Shown here: one piece after another, positions 27,516 through 35,646 of the stretch
How positions within the stretch are numbered: position 1 is the stretch's first letter
How the letters are laid out: each line of letters begins with the position of its first letter
From: Bifidobacterium pongonis
GTDB taxonomy: Bacteria; Actinomycetota; Actinomycetes; Actinomycetales; Bifidobacteriaceae
Length of the DNA stretch: 64,000 nt
Direction of reading: 5' to 3'
NCBI RefSeq assembly: GCF_019331805.1
Contig: NZ_JAHBBE010000001.1
Location: forward strand, 1-64,000
Notes under the pieces: model-generated
What the model was told of the DNA's origin: nothing
Seen by the model: the letters and a program-made list of their open reading frames with translations, nothing else
The model's database searches: none
Program-made: the position numbers and the translations under genes

Positions 27516-29342
27516 ATGACTTCGGCGGTTGACGGGTTGAAACGGCGGTTCATGGAGATGAGCCGCGCCGATGGGGACGGCGTATACCGCGATGGGGCGG
27601 CGAAACGCAAGGCCAGAACCGATCTGGCGATGGCGTGCCTGCGTGACCTGTGGGATGAGGCGTGCGAGGCGGTGGAGTTCGACGTGCCGAAGACGGGCGT
27701 GGGTTTGGGCGCGGTGGGATCGTTGGCGCGTGGCCAGGTGGGCCCGTGCTCGGATCTCGACCTGGTGCTCATCTACGATGCCAAGGCGCTGAACGACCAG
27801 CAATTGAACGCGTTGGCGAACAAACTGTGGTACCCGTTGTGGGATTCGGGGCTTGATCTGGACCAGTCGGTGCGTACGCGCGCGCAGTGCGAGGCGGTCA
27901 CCGACCATGATCTGCCCGCCGCGATGGGCTGGCTTGACGTGGTGCCGGTCGCGGGGGATACGGAGCTCATCCGCACCACGGCCCTGTCGATTCTGGAACG
28001 CTGGCGCAAGGCGGCACGCAGAAGGTTGCCCGAACTGCTTGACTCCGCGAAAAGCCGGTTGGATGAATTCGGCCGCATGGAATACCTCAATCAGCCCGAC
28101 ATCAAGGAGGCGCGCGGCGGTTTGCGCGATTCGGTGCTGGTGTCGGCGCTCGCGGCCTCATGGCTGGCGGATCGCCCGCACGGGCGGTACGACGATGCCG
28201 TCGAACGTCTGCTCGACGTGCGTGATTGCATTCATCTGGTCGCGGGCAAGGATGCGAACCGTTTGCTCGCCCCGTACCAGGCCGATGTCGCCGCGATGCT
28301 CGGCTTGGCCGACCCGACCCTGCCGGAGGGGGAGCGCGAGGCGAAATCCATCGACGATCTGCAGACGCTGCTGGCCCGGCTTGGCCGCAGCATCGCGTTC
28401 TCCCTTGACGCCACCGCCTCCCGTGCGGGCCATTCGCTCACGCATGAGAAACCGCGTTTCGCTTTCTTCCAGTTGGCCAAACCGCGCTCGCACGGCAAGC
28501 GTGAGGCACCGAAATTCGAACTGCTCGCCCCCGGTATCGCCAAGCATGAGGGCGAGGTTGTGCTCGCCCCCGGCGTGGACCCTGCAGCCAGCGCGACCCT
28601 CGCCTTGCGTGTTGCCGTCGCGGCGGCGGAGTCCGGGCTGCCCATCGCGCCGGGAACCTTGAATAATCTGCGCCGTTGCCCGATCCGCGACAGCGTGTGG
28701 GATAGCGAATCGCGTGAACTGTTCGTGCGGCTGCTCGCCTGTTCCGATTCGCTGCTCACCGTCTGGGAGGAGCTTGATTTCGTGGATATTCCGGGCCGTT
28801 GGATTCCCGAATGGCTGGGCGTGCGCAACCGTCCGAGTGCGTCGGCGGCGCACCGGTACACCATCGACCGGCATATGGTCGAAGTGGTTTCCCGGCTGGG
28901 GCGCATGTCGCCGAGCGGCGTGCCATACAGCGACGAACGGTATCACGCGCTGCTTCTGGCCGGCATTCTGCACGATATCGGCAAACGTCCGGGCGTCGCC
29001 GACCATGCGGCCGAGGGCGCACGTCACGCCAATGCGATTCTCAAACGTATGGGGTACAGCGAGGAGACGGTGTGGTGGGTGACGTTGCTGGTGCGCGAGC
29101 ATCTGACGCTGTCCGATTTCGCCACGGGGAAGAACCCGAACGATCCGACGGTGGGCGACGATCTGGCGACGTGCGTCGACCATGACCCGATCCTGTTGGA
29201 TATGCTGTTCGACCTCACACGCGCCGACGGTTCCTCGTTGGGCGCGACGGCGGGCGAAACCATAAGCAAACAGTACGGTTGGAGCAGATGGCGGGAGACC
29301 TTGGTGCGCAACATGTATGCGGCCGCACGCTACCACATGTGA
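27516..29342 (+). CDS. glnD: PII nucleotidyltransferase GlnD, lacking ACT domains
   Basis: This 608-residue GlnD has an N-terminal nucleotidyltransferase domain with GLGAVGSLARGQVGPCSDLDLVLIYD (active-site G-S and D-x-D, about residues 62-89), a helical linker, and an HD domain with LLAGILHDIGKRPG (about 480-493) for PII demodification. After the HD domain only about 50 residues follow. The two C-terminal ACT domains that sense glutamine in the roughly 850-residue proteobacterial enzyme are absent, and no separate ACT gene lies nearby. The gene ends at a normal stop, so this looks like a genuine short form. It follows amtB-glnB on the same strand. Shine-Dalgarno: AAAGGG. Confidence 0.92.
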   Translation: MTSAVDGLKRRFMEMSRADGDGVYRDGAAKRKARTDLAMACLRDLWDEACEAVEFDVPKTGVGLGAVGSLARGQVGPCSDLDLVLIYDAKALNDQQLNALANKLWYPLWDSGLDLDQSVRTRAQCEAVTDHDLPAAMGWLDVVPVAGDTELIRTTALSILERWRKAARRRLPELLDSAKSRLDEFGRMEYLNQPDIKEARGGLRDSVLVSALAASWLADRPHGRYDDAVERLLDVRDCIHLVAGKDANRLLAPYQADVAAMLGLADPTLPEGEREAKSIDDLQTLLARLGRSIAFSLDATASRAGHSLTHEKPRFAFFQLAKPRSHGKREAPKFELLAPGIAKHEGEVVLAPGVDPAASATLALRVAVAAAESGLPIAPGTLNNLRRCPIRDSVWDSESRELFVRLLACSDSLLTVWEELDFVDIPGRWIPEWLGVRNRPSASAAHRYTIDRHMVEVVSRLGRMSPSGVPYSDERYHALLLAGILHDIGKRPGVADHAAEGARHANAILKRMGYSEETVWWVTLLVREHLTLSDFATGKNPNDPTVGDDLATCVDHDPILLDMLFDLTRADGSSLGATAGETISKQYGWSRWRETLVRNMYAAARYHM

Positions 29343-29699
29343 ACGGAACGTCTGAAACCGTTGGAAAATGGCGGTTTCAGGCGAGCGTCGATCGTTCTAC
29401 CATGAATCCGCCGGTTGCGCAACCCGGTCATCCGCGGTGGAAAAGTTATCCTCATGTTGTCCACAAAGTTATCCCCAATATGTGGATAACGTAAGACGTT
29501 ATCCACACAGTTATCCCCGAAATGTGGATAACTCATTTTTCTATCCACATTGGCTCCCCGCGCGTGTTGCGAACACGTCGAACCCCGTTCAACCCCCGTT
29601 CACTTTCGCACACGATCGGTGTTCGATTCCGTACACGCAACGTGCACCCATCCCAACGCCCCGCAAGCAGCTCGGGCACCTCTCCTATACTGGGGAATC
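29343..29699. other. Intergenic region glnD to dnaB
   Basis: Besides the DnaA-box cluster, the region has a TATACT hexamer at 29686-29691 ending 8 nt before the dnaB ATG, which could serve as a -10 for a leaderless transcript. No gene or clear terminator for glnD is seen. Confidence 0.6.
29445..29549. promoter_or_regulatory. Cluster of DnaA-box-like 9-mers upstream of dnaB
   Basis: Eight 9-mers related to TTATCCACA fall within 105 bp. Exact matches lie at 29499-29507 (+) and, on the minus strand, at 29481-29489 and 29523-29531. One-base variants are TTATCCTCA (29446), TTGTCCACA (29457), TTATCCCCA (29469) and CTATCCACA (29541), and a two-base variant TTATCCCCG lies at 29511. Orientation is mixed. 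No dnaA or dnaN gene lies in the window. It may be a DnaA-titrating or dnaB-regulating site. Confidence 0.85.
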
Positions 29700-31154
29700 A
29701 TGGCTCAGGAACCTTGGGAAGACGACGTTCACGACAACGCAAGCGGCGGTACGCGCAGATTCGACGACCGCGGCGGCAATTACGTGCCCGGCAGGACGGG
29801 CAGCCCGGTGAGGGACGCGCTGTTCGACCGCGTGCCCCCGCATGACGACGATGCGGAGATGGCCGTGCTCGGCGGCATGCTGATGAGCAAGGACGCCATC
29901 GGCGAAGTCAGCCAGATGATCGAGGTCACCGACTTCTACCAGCCCAAGCACCAGACCATCTACGAGTCCATCATCAACCTGTTCTCCGCGTCGCAGCCGG
30001 TGGATGCCGTGCTCGTCGCCAACGAACTGCTCAAGCACGGCGACCTCGACAAGGTCGGCGGCGTCGACTACCTGCATTCGCTCGTCGCCTCCGTGCCCAC
30101 CGCGGCCAACGCCACGTACTACGCCGAAATCGTGCACCAGCGCGCCATTCTGCGCAACGTGATCGCCGCGGGCACCAAGATCGCGCAGCTCGGCTACTCC
30201 GCCGAAGGCTCGCAGGCCGAAGACGTCGTCAATCTCGCGCAATCCGAGGTCTACGAAATGTCCGTGGGCAAGGTGCGCCAGGACTATACGGCCATCGGAC
30301 CGGTGGTGCACGACGCGCTCGACCAGATCGACCAGCTGCAGCAGGGCCTGGTCAACAAGGGCGTGCCGACCGGATTCCGTGACATCGACGACCTCACCCA
30401 AGGCCTGCAGCCCGGCCAGATGGTCGTCGTCGCCGGCCGACCCGCCATGGGCAAGTCCACGCTCGGCATCGATTTCGCCCGTTCCGCCGCGCTCCACCAC
30501 CACATGACCACCATCGTGTTCAGCTTGGAAATGAGCAAGGTGGAACTCGCGCAGCGCATCATCTCCGCCGAAACCGACATCCCCCTGGGCGCATTGCGCC
30601 GCGCCGACGAGATCACCTCCGACCGTTGGGCCACGCTCAACAACTTCTGGTCGAAACTCGACGACGCCCCGCTGTTCATCGACGATTCGCCGAACATGTC
30701 GCTGATGGAAATCCGCGCGAAATGCCGCCGACTCAAGCAGACCAACGACCTCAAACTCGTCGTGATCGACTACCTGCAGCTCATGTCGTCCGGCAAGCAG
30801 GTGGAAAGCCGCCAGCAGGAGGTCTCCGACTTCTCCCGTGCGCTCAAGCTGCTCGCCAAGGAGCTTGAAGTGCCGGTTGTGGCGCTGAGCCAGCTGAACC
30901 GTGGCCCGGAAATGCGCAACGACAAGAAACCGCAGCTGTCCGATCTGCGTGAATCCGGCTCGATCGAACAGGACGCCGACGTGGTGTTCCTGGTGCACAG
31001 GCCCGACTTCTACGATAAGGAGGACCGCCCGGGCGAGGCCGACATCATCATGGCCAAGCACCGTAACGGTCCGACCGAAACCTTCCACCTGGCATTCCTC
31101 GGTGCGACTTCGAAGTTCAAGGACATGCCGCAGGATTACGCGCAGGGAGTGTGA
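29700..31154 (+). CDS. dnaB: Replicative DNA helicase DnaB
   Basis: This 484-residue hexameric helicase has an N-terminal helical domain (DDDAEMAVLGGMLMSKDAIGEVSQMI, about residues 48-150). The RecA-like C-terminal domain has Walker A GRPAMGKSTLGID, VFSLEMSKVELAQRI (H1a), LKLVVIDYLQLM (Walker B) and LSQLNRGPEMRNDKKPQLSDLRESGSIEQDADVVFLVHR. No intein is present. The ATG at 29700 has no Shine-Dalgarno but a TATACT 8 nt upstream. An in-frame start at 29550 would add 50 non-conserved residues over the intergenic DNA. murT begins 4 nt after the stop. Confidence 0.96.
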   Translation: MAQEPWEDDVHDNASGGTRRFDDRGGNYVPGRTGSPVRDALFDRVPPHDDDAEMAVLGGMLMSKDAIGEVSQMIEVTDFYQPKHQTIYESIINLFSASQPVDAVLVANELLKHGDLDKVGGVDYLHSLVASVPTAANATYYAEIVHQRAILRNVIAAGTKIAQLGYSAEGSQAEDVVNLAQSEVYEMSVGKVRQDYTAIGPVVHDALDQIDQLQQGLVNKGVPTGFRDIDDLTQGLQPGQMVVVAGRPAMGKSTLGIDFARSAALHHHMTTIVFSLEMSKVELAQRIISAETDIPLGALRRADEITSDRWATLNNFWSKLDDAPLFIDDSPNMSLMEIRAKCRRLKQTNDLKLVVIDYLQLMSSGKQVESRQQEVSDFSRALKLLAKELEVPVVALSQLNRGPEMRNDKKPQLSDLRESGSIEQDADVVFLVHRPDFYDKEDRPGEADIIMAKHRNGPTETFHLAFLGATSKFKDMPQDYAQGV

Positions 31155-31158
31155 TGCG

Positions 31159-32556
31159 ATGTTCGCAACGGTAGCCATAGGACGAGGCGTGCGCCATCTC
31201 GCACGTCTGACACGACACGGCGGCAGTGCGCTGCCGGGCAAGGTGGTCGAACGCATCGACCCCGGATTCCTCGCCCGCACGCTCGCGCAACTGCCGTACG
31301 GTGTGGTGCTGGTCTCCGGCACGAACGGCAAGACCACCACCACGCGCATGGTCGCCTCCATGCTGAGCGATCTGGGATTGCGCGTCTTCACCAACCCCAC
31401 CGGGTCGAACTTCACGCGCGGCGTGGTTTCCGCGCTGCTCACCGAAGTCAGCCTCACCGGCAAACTCGACGCCGACATCGCGGTATTGGAACTCGACGAG
31501 GCCTACGCGGTCCATTTCGTCAAGCAGGTGCGCCCCAAGTACAGTCTGCTGCTCAACGTGATGCGTGACCAGCTCGACCGTTTCGGCGAAATCGACAACA
31601 CCGCCAGACTGCTCGGGCATGTGGCCGAAGCCACCACCGGAACCGTGGTGCTCAACCGCGAGGATCCGCGCATCGCCGCGCTCGCGGAGAAGGTGCCGCA
31701 TGGCACGTCCGTGCGCTATTTCGGCCTGGCGGCGGCGCTCAAGCATTATTTCCCGACCGACGACGAGATGAACGCGGCGGCCGTGGAGGCCGTGCGCAAC
31801 GGCGGGGCCGGGAACGCCGAAAACGGCGTGAACGGTACGGCTGCGACTGCGTCCGGCACGGCTGCGACGGCCGCGTCCGCGGCGGCGCCAACCGCCGAAC
31901 ACTGCGCCGACGTGACCCTCGTGGAGGTGCGCGACCACGCCGCCACCTTCCTTATGGACGGGCGCAACCACGATACGGACGTCAAATTGGAAGGCGTGTA
32001 CAACCTGTACAACGCCGCGGCGGCGCTGTCCCTCGTGCGCGCGGTGGCCGCCGATGTGCCGGAATCGAAGATGCGCAGCGATGCGGATTCGCTCATCAAG
32101 GCGGTATCCGAAGTGACCCCGGCGTTCGGCCGCGGCGAGGTGATCGACGTCAACGGCTCCCCGGTGGAACTGCTGCTGGTCAAGAACCCGATGGGCTTCC
32201 GTCTTTCGCTCGCCTCCTTCGCGCCGCAAGGCTGCGACACCATGATCGCCATCAACGACGAATACGCCGACGGGCGCGACATGAGCTGGCTGTGGGACGT
32301 GGACTTCACGTCGCTGCGCGAAACCGGCGTCGCCACCGTGTCCGGCGTGCGTGCGTGGGATATGGCGCTGCGTTTGGGCTATGAAGGCGTGCCGGTGGGG
32401 AAGGTCGATACCGATTTCGACCAGGCCGTCACCGCATTCGTGACCGCGAACCCCGGCAAACCGAAGCACATGTACTGCACGTACACCGCCATGCTCAAGG
32501 CGCGTGCCGTGCTCGGACGAATCACCGAAGTCTCCGATGCGGGGGTGGGCAGATGA
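31159..32556 (+). CDS. murT: Lipid II isoglutaminyl synthase subunit MurT
   Basis: This 465-residue Mur-ligase-like subunit has P-loop VSGTNGKTTTTRM (residues about 51-63) and FTNPTGSNFTRGVVSALL, ELDEAYAVHFVKQVRPKYSLLLNVMRDQLDRFGEI, and a C-terminal DUF1727-like domain. With GatD it amidates the alpha-carboxyl of D-Glu in lipid II. Where MurT proteins usually carry a four-Cys zinc ribbon, this one has a Gly/Ala/Thr/Asn-rich linker (about residues 214-250) with a single Cys. The start at 31159 has AGGGAG about 9 nt upstream at the end of dnaB; the longer open frame runs back through dnaB in another frame. The stop overlaps gatD by 4 nt. Confidence 0.9.
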   Translation: MFATVAIGRGVRHLARLTRHGGSALPGKVVERIDPGFLARTLAQLPYGVVLVSGTNGKTTTTRMVASMLSDLGLRVFTNPTGSNFTRGVVSALLTEVSLTGKLDADIAVLELDEAYAVHFVKQVRPKYSLLLNVMRDQLDRFGEIDNTARLLGHVAEATTGTVVLNREDPRIAALAEKVPHGTSVRYFGLAAALKHYFPTDDEMNAAAVEAVRNGGAGNAENGVNGTAATASGTAATAASAAAPTAEHCADVTLVEVRDHAATFLMDGRNHDTDVKLEGVYNLYNAAAALSLVRAVAADVPESKMRSDADSLIKAVSEVTPAFGRGEVIDVNGSPVELLLVKNPMGFRLSLASFAPQGCDTMIAINDEYADGRDMSWLWDVDFTSLRETGVATVSGVRAWDMALRLGYEGVPVGKVDTDFDQAVTAFVTANPGKPKHMYCTYTAMLKARAVLGRITEVSDAGVGR

Positions 32557-33302
32557 GCAAACGAATCGACGTCGTGTCCCTCTATCCGAAGGACATGAAC
32601 ATCTACGGCGACACGGGCAACGTGCTCACCATCACGCGAAGGCTCGGCCTGTACGGCTACGAGCCGCGCGTGCATTGCATCAACCAGGGCGACGAATGGC
32701 CCGAACAGGTCGACATGATCCTCGGCGGCGGCGGTCAGGACACCGGTCAGAAGAAGATCATCGACGACCTGTTCGAACGCGCCGACCTGCTGCGCGGGCT
32801 CGTCGACGACGGCGTGCCGATGCTCATGATCTGCGGCCTGTACCAGCTGTTCGGCGAATATTTCGAAACCGTGGACGGCACGAAACTCGACGGCATCGGC
32901 GCAATCGGCGCATACACCGTGGGCAGCGACGTGCGACGCATCGGCAACCTGGTCGAACATTCCGAGGATTTCGGCGACATCATCGGCTACGAGAACCATT
33001 CCGGCCAGACCTTCCTGCGCGAAGGCGTGAAACCGTTGGGCAAGGTCGGCGAAGGCCTGGGCAACAACGGCGAGGACGGCACCGAAGGCGCGCGCGTGCG
33101 CAACGTGATCGGCACGTACATGCACGGCTCGCTGCTGCCGAAGAACCCGGCGATCAGCGACTTCCTCATCCGCACCGCAGTGGAACGCCGTTACGGCTCC
33201 TTCGACCTGTCGGAACAGTCGGAGGAAGGGCGCGCCGAACTCGCGCGGCTCGACGAATACTGCGCGAAAGCCCGCGAGGTCGCCGCCTCCAGGCCGCGCT
33301 GA
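32553..33302 (+). CDS. gatD: Lipid II isoglutaminyl synthase glutaminase subunit GatD
   Basis: This 249-residue class I, CobQ/CobB-like glutamine amidotransferase has LYPKDMNIYGDTGNVLTITRRLGLYGYE at the N-terminus, nucleophile Cys in PMLMICGLYQLFG (about residue 94) and catalytic His in VIGTYMHGSLLPKNP (about residue 190). It supplies ammonia to MurT. The ATG overlaps the murT stop (ATGA), as expected for a two-subunit enzyme. A Gly/Asn/Glu-rich short insert lies near residues 165-178. Confidence 0.92.
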   Translation: MSKRIDVVSLYPKDMNIYGDTGNVLTITRRLGLYGYEPRVHCINQGDEWPEQVDMILGGGGQDTGQKKIIDDLFERADLLRGLVDDGVPMLMICGLYQLFGEYFETVDGTKLDGIGAIGAYTVGSDVRRIGNLVEHSEDFGDIIGYENHSGQTFLREGVKPLGKVGEGLGNNGEDGTEGARVRNVIGTYMHGSLLPKNPAISDFLIRTAVERRYGSFDLSEQSEEGRAELARLDEYCAKAREVAASRPR

Positions 33303-33349
33303 CCCTGACAGCGCCCGGCGTTTGTTCAGAGCTTCCGCGCGACTCGTGC

Positions 33350-33416
33350 GGTAGTCTAGGGAATAGCGATGCGGTACCCCGCCGCATCCTGCGATAAGCG
33401 ATACAAGGAGGGCATC
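33350..33416 (+). promoter_or_regulatory. Probable promoter and leader of the phasin-like gene
   Basis: TAGTCT near 33351-33356 is a candidate -10. A leader follows with a hairpin GATGCGG/CCGCATC (about 33368-33388) and a strong Shine-Dalgarno AAGGAGGG before the ATG at 33417. Confidence 0.45.
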
Positions 33417-33659
33417 ATGGCTGATCTCAATCTGGGCGACGGCCTGCGCAAGATCGTGCTGGCGGGCATCGGCGCCCTGGCCACCACGTACGAGAAGAGC
33501 AGCGAAATCGTGGACGAACTCGTCAAGAAGGGCGAGCTCACCGTCGAGCAGGGCAAGGCGTTGAACACCGAGCTCAAGCGCAAGGTGACCGAAGCCGTCG
33601 ACGACGCGAAGGCCACCGCCGAAGCGGCGACCAAGGACGAGGACGAGAAGTCCGAGTGA
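33417..33659 (+). CDS. Phasin-like small coiled protein
   Basis: This 80-residue protein reads LRKIVLAGIGALATTYEKSSEIVDELVKKGELTVEQGKALNTELKRKV, a pattern shared with phasin-family proteins, followed by an acidic/Ala tail that should form a helix. Proteins of this type often sit next to UbiB/AarF kinases, as here, outside any polyhydroxyalkanoate context. The actual function is unknown. The start at 33417 has the strong Shine-Dalgarno AAGGAGG; the open frame extends 16 codons upstream through the leader hairpin. The stop overlaps the next start (GTGA). Confidence 0.78.
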   Translation: MADLNLGDGLRKIVLAGIGALATTYEKSSEIVDELVKKGELTVEQGKALNTELKRKVTEAVDDAKATAEAATKDEDEKSE

Positions 33660-35371
33660 GCGATTCCGCATCCCAGCCCACCGATTCCACGGTGGATCTT
33701 GAGCGAGCCGTGCAGCGGGAAGGGGAAACCTTCTCGCTGTTCGGTTTGCGCCGAGACAGCTTCTCCGAGCGCTACCATCTCACGCGGCGCGGCAAGGCGA
33801 AGCGGCTGAAGGAAATCGTCCGCATCGCCAAGCAGTTCGACATCTTCCACGGCCTGACACCGGTCAAAATGCGCCTCATGTTCGAAGCGCTCGGCCCCAC
33901 GTTCGTGAAAGTAGGCCAGATCCTGTCGATGCGTTCCGAAATGCTGCCGCAATCATTCTGCGACGAACTGTCCAAACTGCGCGCCGACGCCGACCCCATG
34001 CCCTACCAGACCGTGGTCGATACGCTGTCGCGGGAATACGGCAGACCCATCGAGGAGATCTTCTCGCGCATCGACCCCAAGCCGTTGGGTTCGGCGTCGC
34101 TGGCCCAGGTGCACCGCGCCACGCTCATCACCGGCGAGGATGTGGCAGTCAAAGTGCAGCGCCCCGGCGTGCGCGAAACCATGGCGCAGGACGTGTCGAT
34201 CATGCGCTCGCTGGCCAAGGTGGCGGCGAAGCTGTTCCCCGACACGCAGATCATCGATTTCAAGGGTGTGGTCGAGGAGCTGTGGGACACCTTCGAGGCG
34301 GAAACCGATTCGCTGGTCGAGGCGCGTAATCTCGCCGCGTTCAAGAAATTCTCGAAGCCCTACAAGTACATGGATTGCCCGGCCCCTTACCCGGAGCTGT
34401 GCACCGAGCATGTGGTCGTGATGGATTACGTCGACGGCATTTCCGTCTCACACCCCGGCCAGCTGATCGCCGCCGGGTACGACCTCAAGGAGATCGGCAC
34501 CAAGCTGGTCGACAACTATGCCACGCAGATCCTGGATGAGGGCTTCTTCCACGCGGATCCGCATCCGGGCAACATCATCGTGCGCGGCGGGCAGATCGTG
34601 CTCATCGACCTTGGCATGACCGGGCGTTTGGATCAGCGCACCCGCAACGTGCTCAGGGATATGATCTTCGCCGTCGCCAAGCAGGATTCGCCCGCCTTGG
34701 CGGACAGTCTGCTGCGTTTCGCCGTCGCCAGCCCGGAGGGCGAGGATTACCCGTCGCTGCTTGCCGACCTCGATATGGTCGTGCAGGAGTTCGGCACGGT
34801 CGACTTGGCGGAATTGGACATCGCGGCGTTCCTCGCATCGCTCACCCAGCTTGCGACGCGCCACGGCATCGAGATCCCCAGCAGCATCACCACGGTCGGT
34901 CGTGCGCTGGTCACGCTGGAAGGGTTGCTTGACGAGTTCATCCCCAACGTCAATATGATCCAGATCATCTCCGCGCATATCGCCTCCTCGCAAAGCCCCG
35001 AGGCGATGGTGAAGAACGAGGCGAAATCGTTGGCCATCGAAAGCCGGCAGGCGTTGCACGACGCGATGGCGGCGCTGACCGAGGTGAAGCACGCCACGCG
35101 CATGCTCACCCGCGGCCAGTTGAGGGTGAACATGGAACTCGTCGGCTCGGAGGAGCCGTTCCAGCAGCTGTCGGATATGGTGAACAGGCTGACGATGGCG
35201 CTTATCGTGGTCGGCTTGTTCATCGGCTCGTCCATCGTGTACTACGCGGGTATCAAACCGGTGGTATTCGGCATTCCGATCGTCGGTTTCATGGGGTACA
35301 TCGTGGCATTCACGTTGGGTTGCTGGATCGTGCTCGACATTCTCATCAAGGGGCGCAAGAAGAAACGCTAG
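33656..35371 (+). CDS. ABC1/AarF/UbiB-family atypical kinase
   Basis: This 571-residue protein is of the UbiB family. The KxGQ motif occurs as FVKVGQILSMRSEMLPQSFCDELSKLRADADPMP, followed by LGSASLAQVHRATLITGEDVAVKVQRPG (Ala-rich nucleotide loop and Lys), GFFHADPHPGNIIV and VLIDLGMTGRL (catalytic and metal-binding motifs), and two C-terminal membrane helices. Such proteins affect isoprenoid-lipid metabolism, often ubiquinone; this lineage is not expected to make ubiquinone, so another lipid role is likely. It starts with GTG overlapping the phasin-like stop, so the two are translationally coupled. Confidence 0.9.
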   Translation: MSDSASQPTDSTVDLERAVQREGETFSLFGLRRDSFSERYHLTRRGKAKRLKEIVRIAKQFDIFHGLTPVKMRLMFEALGPTFVKVGQILSMRSEMLPQSFCDELSKLRADADPMPYQTVVDTLSREYGRPIEEIFSRIDPKPLGSASLAQVHRATLITGEDVAVKVQRPGVRETMAQDVSIMRSLAKVAAKLFPDTQIIDFKGVVEELWDTFEAETDSLVEARNLAAFKKFSKPYKYMDCPAPYPELCTEHVVVMDYVDGISVSHPGQLIAAGYDLKEIGTKLVDNYATQILDEGFFHADPHPGNIIVRGGQIVLIDLGMTGRLDQRTRNVLRDMIFAVAKQDSPALADSLLRFAVASPEGEDYPSLLADLDMVVQEFGTVDLAELDIAAFLASLTQLATRHGIEIPSSITTVGRALVTLEGLLDEFIPNVNMIQIISAHIASSQSPEAMVKNEAKSLAIESRQALHDAMAALTEVKHATRMLTRGQLRVNMELVGSEEPFQQLSDMVNRLTMALIVVGLFIGSSIVYYAGIKPVVFGIPIVGFMGYIVAFTLGCWIVLDILIKGRKKKR

Positions 35372-35646
35372 CTTCGGCGGCACGCCGTCCCGGCTTCGCC
35401 ATCGCCTTGTTCGCTCGCGGCTGATTGCGGTGTCGCGCGGGGGTGTGCGGAAGGGCGCGGCAGGCCTTGATATGACTTGGTTTGCCGCATGTTCGGCGTG
35501 AGAACGATGGCATGGTTCGGGGGATGTTTTCCCTTGTGCTATTCTGCTGTTGTCGATTCGACGGCCCGTCAATTTCCATTCCGAGAAATGGGTCGTCGCG
35601 TATTCCCGTGTCTGATGGAACGTTGCAGCATGTCGAAAGGATCATG
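35372..35646 (+). other. Upstream region of the large surface protein
   Basis: No gene is seen. TATTCT at 35540-35545 could be a -10 hexamer for the downstream gene, giving a leader of about 95 nt ending in AAAGGA. A convincing -35 is not visible. Sequence in frame with the surface protein runs back to 35482 but has no ribosome-binding site. Confidence 0.4.

Noticed and set aside
29445-29549. Chromosomal origin oriC
   Set aside because: DnaA boxes are dense, but no dnaA/dnaN/recF/gyrB or rpmH/rnpA genes adjoin and no AT-rich unwinding region is evident. Reported instead as a DnaA-box cluster.
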